A DNA stretch of 64,000 bases from positions 128,926-192,925 of the forward strand of contig NZ_SJPE01000004.1 in NCBI RefSeq assembly GCF_004329815.1, in the 5' to 3' direction. Position numbers and translations under genes: made by a program. The DNA comes from Flavobacterium silvisoli. Lineage in GTDB: Bacteria; Bacteroidota; Bacteroidia; Flavobacteriales; Flavobacteriaceae. The first letter of the stretch is position 1. Every line of letters begins with the position of its first letter. Of this stretch, positions 27,106 to 35,552 are shown in pieces. The notes beneath the pieces are model-generated. The model was given only the letters and a program-made list of their open reading frames with translations. It was not told where the DNA came from and searched no databases.

Positions 27106-28554
27106 CTATTCTTTAATGAATTTAAAAATCTCATTATTACCTTCAAAAAAAATATTTAAAAAATAAATTCCTTTAGTAAGCTGGTCTATATTTATTTGAT
27201 CAGAGTCTGATTTATTGGTAAGAATTGTTTTCCCATCAATTCCCTGTATCATTAATTTATCTATCGAATGGTTGAAATCGTTTTTTATAAAAAGCTTTTC
27301 CGAAGCTGGGTTTGGATATACTGTAAAATTGTTTTTTTGATTTCCTTCAGTGATGCCTAGAGCAGTCTCTTGCAAACGAATCATAGTGAGGCTTCCACCA
27401 TATCCGGCAAGAAAAATTTTCCCATCATTGTGTATATAAATTGCATTGGCAAACGATTTTGCATTCGGAGCATAGTTATAAGTATATTGTCCCATAGAAT
27501 TAAACGTAAGATCTAGACTGTCATCACTATTGAGTCGTTGTACCCGAAATGCTTCAACATTGCAATAGGCACAAGTACCATCAGCTATGTATAGTTTTCC
27601 GTTGTATTCACTAAAATAAGCATCTCTACCTGTACTGATGTTTCCCATAACTTGGGTAGTTGAAGCCAAAAGGTTATAGGATTTTACATAACCAGAAACA
27701 TTTCCTGCTCCTCCTATGGTATAAGATAAATATAATTTAGTGCCAAAAACATAGGTATTAACTAAACTTGGCGTAATTAAGTCAGTGGGTTTGCTAATAT
27801 TTAGTATGCCATTGGTGCCAAATGAGTTAATGTTGTTACCATTAAAGTCAATGTTAACAATCCTCGAAGAAAAATCTGGATAGCCTCCTTTACCTGCTAG
27901 TAGTAAACCTCCTTGATAGTCAAAAATTTTGAATCCTTGTCCGTAACCGTAATTTATGCTTCCCATGATGCCAAAAGTGGTATCCAATAGTTGTGAAGAG
28001 GTAATTCGGCATAGAACATAATAGCTTTCCGTTGTAGAACCAATGTAAGCAGTTCCAATGGCATAAATCGTTTGATCGGAATTAACTCTTATATCATTAA
28101 AAAAGTCACCTCCAGAGGAACTTTCTGAATCACCAATATGAAATGTAGCTATACCACCCGTACCAAAACTAGTGTCAAATGCTCCGTTTGCCGATGCTTT
28201 AGCCAAAAAAGCACTATCTAAGCCCGAAGTATGCACTCCCCCAAAAAAGTATATGAATTGATCTACCAGTTTAGCACCATAAATCGTATGTGTTGTAGGT
28301 AAAATTAGTGAACCATTGTTTCCAAAAGTAAGATCTTTAGACCCATCATAATTATAACATACCAAAGTACGATCCATTGCTATAATGTATTTATTATTTG
28401 AGTACAGTATTGTTTTTTTATGGTATTGGTAACTTTCAGATATAATGTTTTCATATTTTACTCCTCCTGTTGCAAAAGTTGGGTCTAATGCATAATTCTG
28501 AGCATAGCAGTTGAAATAGAATATCATTGTTATTATTAGAAAGATTTTCTTCAT
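27106..28554 (-). CDS. Secreted delta-60 repeat protein with T9SS sorting domain
   Basis: A signal peptide (to about residue 18) leads a 482-residue protein made of delta-60 repeats, recognised by recurring LDPTFATGG, DLTFGNNGS, FDTSFGTGG, LDTTFGIMGS and LDLTFNSMG motifs at about 50-residue spacing. The repeats probably form a beta-propeller. The C-terminus (FTVYPNPASEKLFIK ... LTKGIYFLNIFFEGNNEIFKFIKE, in parts) is a type A T9SS sorting domain. It is likely exported to the surface; no enzymatic motif is visible. Confidence 0.88.
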   Translation of the reverse strand: MKKIFLIITMIFYFNCYAQNYALDPTFATGGVKYENIISESYQYHKKTILYSNNKYIIAMDRTLVCYNYDGSKDLTFGNNGSLILPTTHTIYGAKLVDQFIYFFGGVHTSGLDSAFLAKASANGAFDTSFGTGGIATFHIGDSESSSGGDFFNDIRVNSDQTIYAIGTAYIGSTTESYYVLCRITSSQLLDTTFGIMGSINYGYGQGFKIFDYQGGLLLAGKGGYPDFSSRIVNIDFNGNNINSFGTNGILNISKPTDLITPSLVNTYVFGTKLYLSYTIGGAGNVSGYVKSYNLLASTTQVMGNISTGRDAYFSEYNGKLYIADGTCAYCNVEAFRVQRLNSDDSLDLTFNSMGQYTYNYAPNAKSFANAIYIHNDGKIFLAGYGGSLTMIRLQETALGITEGNQKNNFTVYPNPASEKLFIKNDFNHSIDKLMIQGIDGKTILTNKSDSDQINIDQLTKGIYFLNIFFEGNNEIFKFIKE

Positions 28555-28697
28555 TTTATTTTTTCATAAAGTTAGGTATTTATTTAAAATAATAACACAA
28601 ATTTTAAGAACGATGTATAGAGGTGCTATCGTTTATAAGGTTTTCGAAAGGCGGTTTCAAATTTTTAGCTCTTTGCTTTCTGCGGTCTATCATCTCT

Positions 28698-28755
28698 CCG
28701 TCTATTATCTATCATCTAAAAAGAGCCCCAACAGCACAACACCGTCAGGGCCTTA
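28698..28755 (-). repeat. Repeat copy A with degenerate terminator hairpin
   Basis: About 58 bp matching copy B (29880-29940): a TCTATTATCTATCATCT tract followed by AGCCCCAACAGCACAA-CCGTCAGGGC. It sits after the stop of the T9SS gene at 28786. On the minus strand it has GGCCC / GGGCT arms and a T-run, so it can serve as terminator, but the inner stem seen in copy B is disrupted. Confidence 0.6.
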
Positions 28756-28785
28756 TCACCAAAGCTATAAATAGCTATGCTTTAC

Positions 28786-29661
28786 TTACTTCATCACTAC
28801 TACTTTAAACGTATGACTGATATTACTGCCGCTTACTTTTAGCAAATACAGTCCGTTGTCTATTGCCAGTGCACTCAACGGGCACGATAGGATATGTGGC
28901 CCCGCAGCCAAAGTACCTTTATGTATTGTAGTGATGGCTTTACCACTAAGGTCAAAGAGGGTTACAGTTATTGGACTAGTCTCCTCAAGGTAAAAAGACA
29001 ATACAGTATCTTGGGTAATAGGATTGGGACTCAATATACCCGCACCGCTGACATCATTGTGCGAAATCACCGCCATGTTTATGGGGGTTACCTGCATATT
29101 GTCGGCCATAAAAATCACACCATAATCCTGACAGGTAGGCGGGTGGCTGGCATAATGTACAATGACATTGTTAAATCCGGCCGGAAAACTGCAACTCAAC
29201 GTACCCGTTGGCCAAGTTCCCGGGTTAAGTACCGTTGCCGTATTGGTACCAACCCAATTGGTATCCATATAAGCCGTAACCCGCATAGTGGCCGAGTCAT
29301 CACAGCCTAATTCCTGCGGAGAATACATGATAGAAAAATCACTCAGGGTTTGATTAAAACTAATCAGCAGGTCGGCAGCAAAAACACTATTGGGATAAAT
29401 ACAAAGTCCGTCAAAACCGACTGGAGTAAATCCTAACACATTAGCTTGTTGAATTGAAAATCCCGAGCCTGTGGCAGACAAATAAGCCGTAATACCGTTC
29501 TCGGTCAGGGTTACAGGAAGTGAGGTTTGCACCGGTGCCGTGTTAAAATCAAACAATACCGCCTGCGCATACAACGAACCGGAGGATATCAATCCAACCA
29601 TAAAAAACAGCAGCATAGGAACTGCGGTTACACCTCTAATAAAAGTAATTGTTGTTCTCAT
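28786..29661 (-). CDS. Secreted protein with T9SS-type C-terminal domain
   Basis: From the ATG at 29661 the protein has 291 residues and a signal peptide with hydrophobic core AVPMLLFFMVGLISSGSLYA. The body (about residues 35-200) is a predicted beta-rich domain I do not recognise, with LISFNQTLSDFSIMYSPQELGCDD resembling carbohydrate-binding jelly rolls. The end (ILSPNPITQDTVLSFYLEE ... GLYLLKVSGSNISHTFKVVVMK, in parts) resembles a T9SS sorting domain in which YPNP is replaced by LSPNP. An in-frame ATG at 29721 would add 20 residues before the signal peptide and is rejected. Confidence 0.78.
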   Translation of the reverse strand: MRTTITFIRGVTAVPMLLFFMVGLISSGSLYAQAVLFDFNTAPVQTSLPVTLTENGITAYLSATGSGFSIQQANVLGFTPVGFDGLCIYPNSVFAADLLISFNQTLSDFSIMYSPQELGCDDSATMRVTAYMDTNWVGTNTATVLNPGTWPTGTLSCSFPAGFNNVIVHYASHPPTCQDYGVIFMADNMQVTPINMAVISHNDVSGAGILSPNPITQDTVLSFYLEETSPITVTLFDLSGKAITTIHKGTLAAGPHILSCPLSALAIDNGLYLLKVSGSNISHTFKVVVMK

Positions 29662-29964
29662 AACAATGCGTTTTAATGATGAAAATAAAAAGTTATGCAC
29701 TGATAAATTTAATAAAAACAACAGTAAAAAAACATGATATTAATCATCTTAAAAGCTTTATTTTGAGTGATAAAGATTGTGTTACTGCAGTACTCCAACT
29801 GTTTCTTTTAGATAACAGACGAAGAGATAATAGATAATAGACTGAAAATAATATTTTGATGTTGCTGTCCATCATCCATCCGTCTATCATCTATTATCTG
29901 AAAAAAAAGCCCCAACAGCACAATGCCGTCAGGGCTTTTTCAATCAAACTAAAAAACCAAATTC
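29662..29964. other. 303-bp gap with inverted repeat and repeat copy B
   Basis: No gene is visible. The gap holds AGATAATAGATAATAGAC (29825-29842), nearly the reverse complement of GTCTATCATCTATTATCT (29882-29899), and the terminator-bearing repeat copy B. The remaining part before 29800 would contain the promoter of the T9SS gene starting at 29661, but no clear -7 box was seen. Confidence 0.5.
29880..29940 (-). terminator. Terminator of clpB, repeat copy B
   Basis: On the minus strand AAAAAGCCC pairs with GGGCTTTTTTTT, with an inner stem ACGGCA / TGCTGT around TTG. It is a good intrinsic terminator 25 bp past the clpB stop, and it shares about 58 bp with copy A at 28698-28755. Confidence 0.8.
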
Positions 29965-32574
29965 TTATTCTGTAGTTACTTCTTCGCTTTGATTCCTAAA
30001 CACCAGCTGCCCATCGAAACAGTCGAGCAGGATGATGCTGTCGGTAGTTATTTTGCCGGCCAGAATCTCTTTCGAGAGTTGGTTCAGTACTTCGCGTTGT
30101 ATGATTCGTTTTACCGGACGGGCTCCGTACTGAGGGTCATAGCCTTTGTCGGCCAGGTACTCAATAGCCTCGGGAGTGGCATCCATAGTAATGTTTTGCT
30201 GTGCCAGCATTTTGGTAACACTTTTCAACTGCAGTCCAACAATTTGTTTGATGTTGGCCGAAGTCAGCGGCGTAAACATCACGATTTCATCAATACGATT
30301 AATGAATTCAGGACGTACCGTTTGTTTGAGCAAGCCCAGTACTTCAACCTTAGCCGACTCGGTAGCGGCTTCGAGACTTCCCTTTAAGTTTTCAAACTTC
30401 TCTTGTATAATATGGCTTCCTATGTTAGAAGTCATGATGATAATCGTATTTTTAAAATCGGCTACACGACCTTTGTTATCCGTCAATCGGCCTTCGTCAA
30501 GTACTTGCAGCAAGATGTTAAAGGTATCGGGGTGCGCTTTCTCAATCTCATCAAGCAATACGACCGAATACGGTTTGCGTCTGACGGCTTCGGTTAGTTG
30601 TCCGCCTTCGTCATAACCTACATAACCAGGAGGCGCACCTACCAATCGGCTCACGCTGTGACGCTCCTGATACTCACTCATATCAATGCGAGTCATGGCG
30701 TTTTCATCGTCAAAGAGGTATTCGGCGAGAGCTTTAGCCAACTCGGTTTTACCCACCCCGGTAGTACCTAAGAAAAGGAAAGAACCAATAGGTTTCTTCA
30801 TGTCCTGCAAACCGGCACGGCTACGACGCACAGCATCACTCACGGCTTCTATAGCTTCTTCCTGGCCTACCACGCGGTGGTGAAGAGCATCCTCAAGGTG
30901 CAACAGTTTTTCGCGTTCGCCCTGCAGCATTTTCATTACCGGTATGCCGGTCCATTTGGCTACGACTTCGGCTATGTCTTCGCGGGTTACTTCTTCTTTT
31001 ATAAGAGAAGAACCCGACTGGTTTTCAATCAGTTGCTTCTGTAACACTTCTAAACGTTCCTGAGCTTCTTTGCTTTTACCGTATCTGATTTCGGCTACTT
31101 TACCATAATCACCGTCGCGTTCGGCACGTTCGGCTTCAATTTTAAAGTCTTCTAACTCTTGTTTGACCGCTTGTATGTTATCAACTACATCTTTCTCTGA
31201 TTTCCATTTGGCAAAAATCTCATTGCGTTCCTCTTTCAGGTTGGCGAGGTCTAAGCCCAGACTTTTGAGTTTGGTTTCGTCGTTTTCGCGTTTGATAGCT
31301 TCAATTTCGATTTCGAGCTGCATGATTTTTCTATCCAAAACATCGAGTTCCTCGGGTTTGGAGTTGATTTCCATACGCAGTTTTGAAGCCGCTTCGTCCA
31401 TCAGGTCAATAGCCTTATCGGGCAGAAAACGGTTGGTAATGTAGCGTTGCGACAACTCCACAGCAGCAATAATAGCATCGTCTTTGATGCGTACCTTGTG
31501 ATGGGTTTCGTATTTCTCTTTGATACCGCGCAGAATAGAGATGGCACTTTCGGTATCGGGCTCATCGACCATTACTTTTTGAAAACGACGCTCGAGGGCT
31601 TTGTCTTTCTCGAAGTATTTTTGGTATTCGTCAAGCGTGGTTGCACCAATGGCTCTCAGCTCACCACGAGCTAAAGCAGGTTTCAGTATGTTAGCGGCAT
31701 CCATCGCGCCTTCGCCACCGCCGGCACCAACAAGAGTGTGAATTTCATCAATAAACAGGACGATATCGCCTTCGGCAGAAGTTACTTCTTTTACCACCGA
31801 TTTTAATCGTTCTTCAAACTCTCCTTTGTATTTGGCTCCTGCAATGAGCGCGCCCATATCCAACGAATAGACGATTTTGTCTTTCAGGTTTTCGGGTACG
31901 TCGCCGTCAACAATACGATGGGCGAGGCCTTCGGCAATGGCGGTTTTACCAACACCGGGTTCACCCACCAGCATAGGGTTGTTTTTGGTGCGGCGGGTAA
32001 GGATTTGCAACACGCGTCTAATCTCCTCATCGCGACCAATGACCGGATCGAGTTTGCCGGTTTTGGCCAGTTCGTTTAAGTTCTTAGCATATTTGTTGAG
32101 CGCATTATAAGTTTCCTCAGCCGAGGCCGAAGTTACCCTTTCGCCTTTGCGTATTTCGGCTATGGCCGCTTCCATACCCTTTTCGGTTACGCTTTGATCT
32201 TTCAGGATTTGAGCTACCTTGCTTTTAGACTTGAGTACAGCCAGTAATAAATGTTCGATTGAAATGTATTCGTCTTTCATTTTTTTGGCAATATGCTCTG
32301 CTTCGTTCAGCGTAGCATTGGTTTCCCGCGAAAGCATGATGTTAGCTCCCGATACTTTTGGGAAACTTTGAAGCATACTGTCGAGTACTTTTTTAAATAA
32401 ATCAACATTTACGTTGAGTTTTTTCAGGATGAAAGGCGTTACATTTTCATCTACTTCGAGTATTCCTTTTACAAGGTGTTCGTTCTCGATTTGCTGATGG
32501 CCTAATGCTTGGGCAATGCTTTGTGCCTGTTGTATAGCTTCCTGAGATTTAATGGTTAAATTGTTTATGTTCAT
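29965..32574 (-). CDS. clpB: ATP-dependent chaperone ClpB
   Basis: This 869-residue Hsp100 disaggregase rescues aggregated proteins together with DnaK. It has two Clp_N repeats (about 1-145), a first AAA+ domain with GEPGVGKTA and [20 protein letters not shown] (seen as [11 protein letters not shown]), a full-length coiled-coil M-domain (about 410-525), and a second AAA+ domain with GTTGVGKTE and [11 protein letters not shown]. The full M-domain and lack of a ClpP-docking loop distinguish it from ClpC. Its start is 105 bp from an element also found before dnaK and clpC. Confidence 0.97.
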   Translation of the reverse strand: MNINNLTIKSQEAIQQAQSIAQALGHQQIENEHLVKGILEVDENVTPFILKKLNVNVDLFKKVLDSMLQSFPKVSGANIMLSRETNATLNEAEHIAKKMKDEYISIEHLLLAVLKSKSKVAQILKDQSVTEKGMEAAIAEIRKGERVTSASAEETYNALNKYAKNLNELAKTGKLDPVIGRDEEIRRVLQILTRRTKNNPMLVGEPGVGKTAIAEGLAHRIVDGDVPENLKDKIVYSLDMGALIAGAKYKGEFEERLKSVVKEVTSAEGDIVLFIDEIHTLVGAGGGEGAMDAANILKPALARGELRAIGATTLDEYQKYFEKDKALERRFQKVMVDEPDTESAISILRGIKEKYETHHKVRIKDDAIIAAVELSQRYITNRFLPDKAIDLMDEAASKLRMEINSKPEELDVLDRKIMQLEIEIEAIKRENDETKLKSLGLDLANLKEERNEIFAKWKSEKDVVDNIQAVKQELEDFKIEAERAERDGDYGKVAEIRYGKSKEAQERLEVLQKQLIENQSGSSLIKEEVTREDIAEVVAKWTGIPVMKMLQGEREKLLHLEDALHHRVVGQEEAIEAVSDAVRRSRAGLQDMKKPIGSFLFLGTTGVGKTELAKALAEYLFDDENAMTRIDMSEYQERHSVSRLVGAPPGYVGYDEGGQLTEAVRRKPYSVVLLDEIEKAHPDTFNILLQVLDEGRLTDNKGRVADFKNTIIIMTSNIGSHIIQEKFENLKGSLEAATESAKVEVLGLLKQTVRPEFINRIDEIVMFTPLTSANIKQIVGLQLKSVTKMLAQQNITMDATPEAIEYLADKGYDPQYGARPVKRIIQREVLNQLSKEILAGKITTDSIILLDCFDGQLVFRNQSEEVTTE

Positions 32575-32678
32575 TTTTTTTTAAATTGTGAGTTGTGAGT
32601 TATCTGATGTCTATTTGTTGTGTAAAAGTTAAATTCAATTTGTAACTGTTTTAATTTTTTTAGTTTTGAAAACAAGTC

Positions 32679-32695
32679 GTCAAGATGTATTCCAA
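32679..32695 (-). promoter_or_regulatory. TTGG-N8-TTG-N-C element before clpB
   Basis: On the minus strand TTGGAATACATCTTGAC is 17 bp and matches the elements before dnaK and clpC in length and in TTGG and TTGNC. It ends 104 bp before the clpB start. GG and G are 10 bp apart, as in sigma54 -24/-12 promoters, although the usual GC at -12 is GA here. Confidence 0.5.
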
Positions 32696-32745
32696 TTTAC
32701 AAAACCAGACAAAATGACTGATTTATTAGTGTTTTTCATTTTATT

Positions 32746-32778
32746 TCAAGTCAAAATGTCCTAAATCAAGTCAAAATG
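32746..32778. repeat. Direct repeat TCAAGTCAAAATG before ytxJ
   Basis: Two exact 13-bp copies (32746-32758 and 32766-32778), period 20, with a third CAAAATG at 32710-32716. The second copy includes the ytxJ start codon. The period of about two helical turns would suit a regulator binding as a dimer of dimers. Confidence 0.5.
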
Positions 32779-33162
32779 AACCTATTTAAAAGCATATTCG
32801 GCAATTCAGATGAAGTACAAAATACGTCCAGAGTAGGATGGAAGCCCTTAACCCATGAGGAGCAGCTAAATGAAATTATGACCGAGTCGGTTGAAAAACC
32901 GGTTGCTATTTTTAAGCACAGCACCCGTTGTGGTATTAGCCGTATGACTTTGAAACAGTTCGAGAACGAGTATGATTTGCACGATAAAATTACGCCATAT
33001 TTTATCGATTTACTAGAAAACAGAAAGGTTTCTGATGCTGTCGCCCATCGTTTTAATGTAACCCATGAGTCACCGCAGTTGCTTTTAATCAGAGACGGAA
33101 ATCCGGTTTATGTAGCCTCGCACGGCGACATTTTTGCTGATGATTTGAAGCGATATATTTAA
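32776..33162 (+). CDS. ytxJ: Bacillithiol system redox protein YtxJ
   Basis: This 128-residue thioredoxin-fold protein is of the YtxJ type (monothiol bacilliredoxin-like). The single active-site Cys52 lies in IFKHSTRCGISRMTLKQFE, seen as FKHSTRCGIS, where glutaredoxins have CPYC. The ESPQLLLIRDGNPVY cis-proline strand follows. It is thought to remove bacillithiol from protein thiols. It is divergent from clpB and its start codon lies within a 13-bp direct repeat. It suggests that this organism makes bacillithiol, as many Bacteroidota do. Confidence 0.88.
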   Translation: MNLFKSIFGNSDEVQNTSRVGWKPLTHEEQLNEIMTESVEKPVAIFKHSTRCGISRMTLKQFENEYDLHDKITPYFIDLLENRKVSDAVAHRFNVTHESPQLLLIRDGNPVYVASHGDIFADDLKRYI

Positions 33163-33188
33163 CAAATTTTTAAGAAAATTGTAACATT

Positions 33189-33225
33189 TTTGATGTCGAC
33201 TGAATGTTGAAGTTATTTAGTTTTG
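33189..33225 (+). promoter_or_regulatory. Putative promoter of the serine hydrolase gene
   Basis: TTTG at 33189-33192 and TAGTTTTG at 33218-33225 are 25 bp apart, slightly long for the consensus; the -7 box is perfect and lies 40 bp before the start. Confidence 0.45.
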
Positions 33226-33265
33226 TCGGAACTTTTTAACAAAACCAAAAAACTAAACTAAACAA

Positions 33266-34279
33266 ATGACATTATTTGCTTCCCGGAAATTTTCTCTTTT
33301 CCATGTAGCTATCTTTTCAGTTGTGATTTCTTTAATGGCTTCTGCCGGAATTTATGCCTGGATAAGCCGTAAAGACACTACTACTGTAGCCATCAATTCG
33401 GTCAAAAGGAATTGCGAATACAATATTAAACGAATTTCAGGTTTGAAATTTGTAAAGCCTATTTTATGGGTTGATGAAAACTGCGAGTCGGATGAACTGA
33501 CGGGTACCAAGATTAAGCTAACTGAAATTATTGAAAAGTATAAACAAACCAGCGAGGTCAACACTGCTTCTGTTTACCTGCGTGTAAACGGTAAATGGAC
33601 GGTAATCAATCCGAATGATAAATATGATCCGGGGTCACTGTTCAAAGTTCCGGTACTGATTACCATTTTAAAAATGGAAGAAGAACATCCGGGTTTTTTA
33701 AACATGCCGGTTGTGTATAAAAACAAGGTGGAAACCGGCAAAAACATTGCTTACGCCTCTAAAACCATACAGTTAGGGCAGACCTACACTATTCGAGAAT
33801 TGTTGAATTACATGATCAAATATTCGGATAATGCAGCCACTATTTTGCTGGAAAACAACATGGATAACAAGATATTGCAGAAACTGTTTTCGGATGTAGG
33901 TGTTGAAATTCCTAATATTTATGCCGATAAATACCAGTTTACAGCCAGTGATTATTCACTTTTTATGCGTGTTATTTTCAATGCCGGTTATTTGACCATC
34001 AAAAATTCTGAATTTGCAGCCGAACTTTTGAGCGAATGTGACTTTAAAGAAGGGATTGTAAAAGGGATTCCGGCAGGTACTAAGATTGCTCACAAGTTTG
34101 GAGAATCGGGTGACCAAGTAGAAAAACAACTGCACGAATCAGCAGTAGTATATCTGGATAACGGAGGCGGTTACCTGCTGACGATTATGACTAAAGGAAA
34201 AGACATGAAAAAGCTCTCTAATTTGATAGGTGAAATTTCAAGAGCTGTTTATGATGATGCCACTGTCAATTCAAATTAA
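33266..34279 (+). CDS. Class A beta-lactamase-like serine hydrolase, membrane anchored
   Basis: This 337-residue protein has one N-terminal membrane helix (about residues 12-33) and a periplasmic serine beta-lactamase-fold domain. The SxxK motif is Ser124-L-F-Lys127 in DPGSLFKVPV, the SDN loop is residues 187-189 in IKYSDNAAT, and the KTG box is replaced by KFG at 277-279 (HKFGESGD). A clear omega-loop ExxLN motif is not seen, so true beta-lactamase activity is doubtful; a peptidase or D-Ala-D-Ala processing role is possible. It shares a terminator with the convergent lipoprotein gene. Confidence 0.85.
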   Translation: MTLFASRKFSLFHVAIFSVVISLMASAGIYAWISRKDTTTVAINSVKRNCEYNIKRISGLKFVKPILWVDENCESDELTGTKIKLTEIIEKYKQTSEVNTASVYLRVNGKWTVINPNDKYDPGSLFKVPVLITILKMEEEHPGFLNMPVVYKNKVETGKNIAYASKTIQLGQTYTIRELLNYMIKYSDNAATILLENNMDNKILQKLFSDVGVEIPNIYADKYQFTASDYSLFMRVIFNAGYLTIKNSEFAAELLSECDFKEGIVKGIPAGTKIAHKFGESGDQVEKQLHESAVVYLDNGGGYLLTIMTKGKDMKKLSNLIGEISRAVYDDATVNSN

Positions 34280-34286
34280 AATAACG

Positions 34287-34315
34287 AACCCCGAAATTTC
34301 TTCGGGGTTTTTTTA
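34287..34315. terminator. Terminator after the serine hydrolase gene
   Basis: AACCCCGAA / TTCGGGGTT around ATTTC, followed by T-run on the plus strand. It may also serve the convergent thr operon, whose last gene stops at 34339. Confidence 0.85.
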
Positions 34316-34338
34316 TAAGCTCTTGTGGACTTAATGTT

Positions 34339-35523
34339 TTATTTTCTGAATTTGTGTTGAGCAATGAGATCTTTGAGTTTATTTTTTAAATCGTTTCCGG
34401 CATCATATATCATTTGTTCATTGGCAGGAAACGGTACTGCTTTTCGGTCAAAATTACTGTAATAAGTGTCTTCACAAGCTCTCTTATCACCTTTGTAAGT
34501 GGCAAAAATATTTGAGAAGACAAATTCACTGCTCAATGGAAAGGTTTCGAGGAGTTGATTATTTTTGAAGTTAATGTAGTCAACTTTAGCGGTTACTTGA
34601 CAGGATTTTAGTTGAGAAAATTCAAAAATACTGATACGGATGGTTTTCATATTATCAACTTTGATAGGGTTACCTAAACTGTCTTTAACCACATTGCCTT
34701 TGGAGTCGAGCAGGTTTTTTACACCGTCTTTGATTTGCTTTTCTTTTTCAAATTGTTTTTCTTTTTGTTGTTCGGGCGAAATTTTGATGTCGCGAAATGT
34801 AACAATCAAACCATAATCATAATCAATTCCTTTTACGCGATTACTGTGATATACCGTCCATTTGTCATTCAGTCCGTAAGTGCTGAAGTCTAATAAATCA
34901 TTTTCCAAACGAACGGGGATAGCCATGTTGGTTTCGTTCTTGGTGTATACATTTACATAATCAGTTCCTTTACTGCGGGCCTCTTCAATAAGCTTTGAGG
35001 TGTCTTTGAATCCGGGGTTGATGCTTTCTAAATACATCAAATCGTCATAAGCTCTGCGAATGGTCATTTTATCTTTAGTAACCAACAAAGCTTTTGAGTT
35101 ATCATACAAATATTTGCACAAAGCGTTCTTACTACTTACAATTTCATCGGTATAATCTTCAAAAGGGAACTTAGCATCACGGCCCTCTTTTAACAGTCTC
35201 AGAGGAAGCAATGGTCGAATTTGTTCCTGGCGATAGTTGAGTTGAACATAGGTGTTGTATATCTTTTCTAAATTTCGCGGATTTGCATCTTTAAACCACG
35301 ATTGAATGTCGCGTGTATCACGTTCTTTGGCTTTGGCGAAAGCTTCTTCTAACAGATAAACGTAGTCCTGTTTGCTTTTGGCGTTTTTATTGCCTTGTAG
35401 TCCTTCAACCGAGTTGCGAATCGCAGCGTCATAGTCGCCCGAGGTTACCAGTTCTCGGGTTTGTTTGACACCACAGGCTGTAATTATCAAAAAAAAGGAA
35501 AGGAGTAGAGTAGTTTTTTTCAT
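34339..35523 (-). CDS. Lipoprotein of unknown function at the end of the thr operon
   Basis: The ATG at 35523 gives a lipoprotein signal (MKKTTLLLSFFLIITACG), with Cys17 as lipid site; an earlier ATG at 35556 overlaps thrC and is unlikely. The 394-residue mature part is mostly helical at first (ELVTSGDYDAAIRNSVEGL, resembling a TPR hairpin) and then beta-rich. I recognise no family with certainty. It lies 29 bp after thrC, so it may be read through with the threonine operon, without an evident functional link. Confidence 0.78.
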   Translation of the reverse strand: MKKTTLLLSFFLIITACGVKQTRELVTSGDYDAAIRNSVEGLQGNKNAKSKQDYVYLLEEAFAKAKERDTRDIQSWFKDANPRNLEKIYNTYVQLNYRQEQIRPLLPLRLLKEGRDAKFPFEDYTDEIVSSKNALCKYLYDNSKALLVTKDKMTIRRAYDDLMYLESINPGFKDTSKLIEEARSKGTDYVNVYTKNETNMAIPVRLENDLLDFSTYGLNDKWTVYHSNRVKGIDYDYGLIVTFRDIKISPEQQKEKQFEKEKQIKDGVKNLLDSKGNVVKDSLGNPIKVDNMKTIRISIFEFSQLKSCQVTAKVDYINFKNNQLLETFPLSSEFVFSNIFATYKGDKRACEDTYYSNFDRKAVPFPANEQMIYDAGNDLKNKLKDLIAQHKFRK

Positions 35524-35552
35524 GGATTTGATTTTCAACAAATGTAAAAAAA

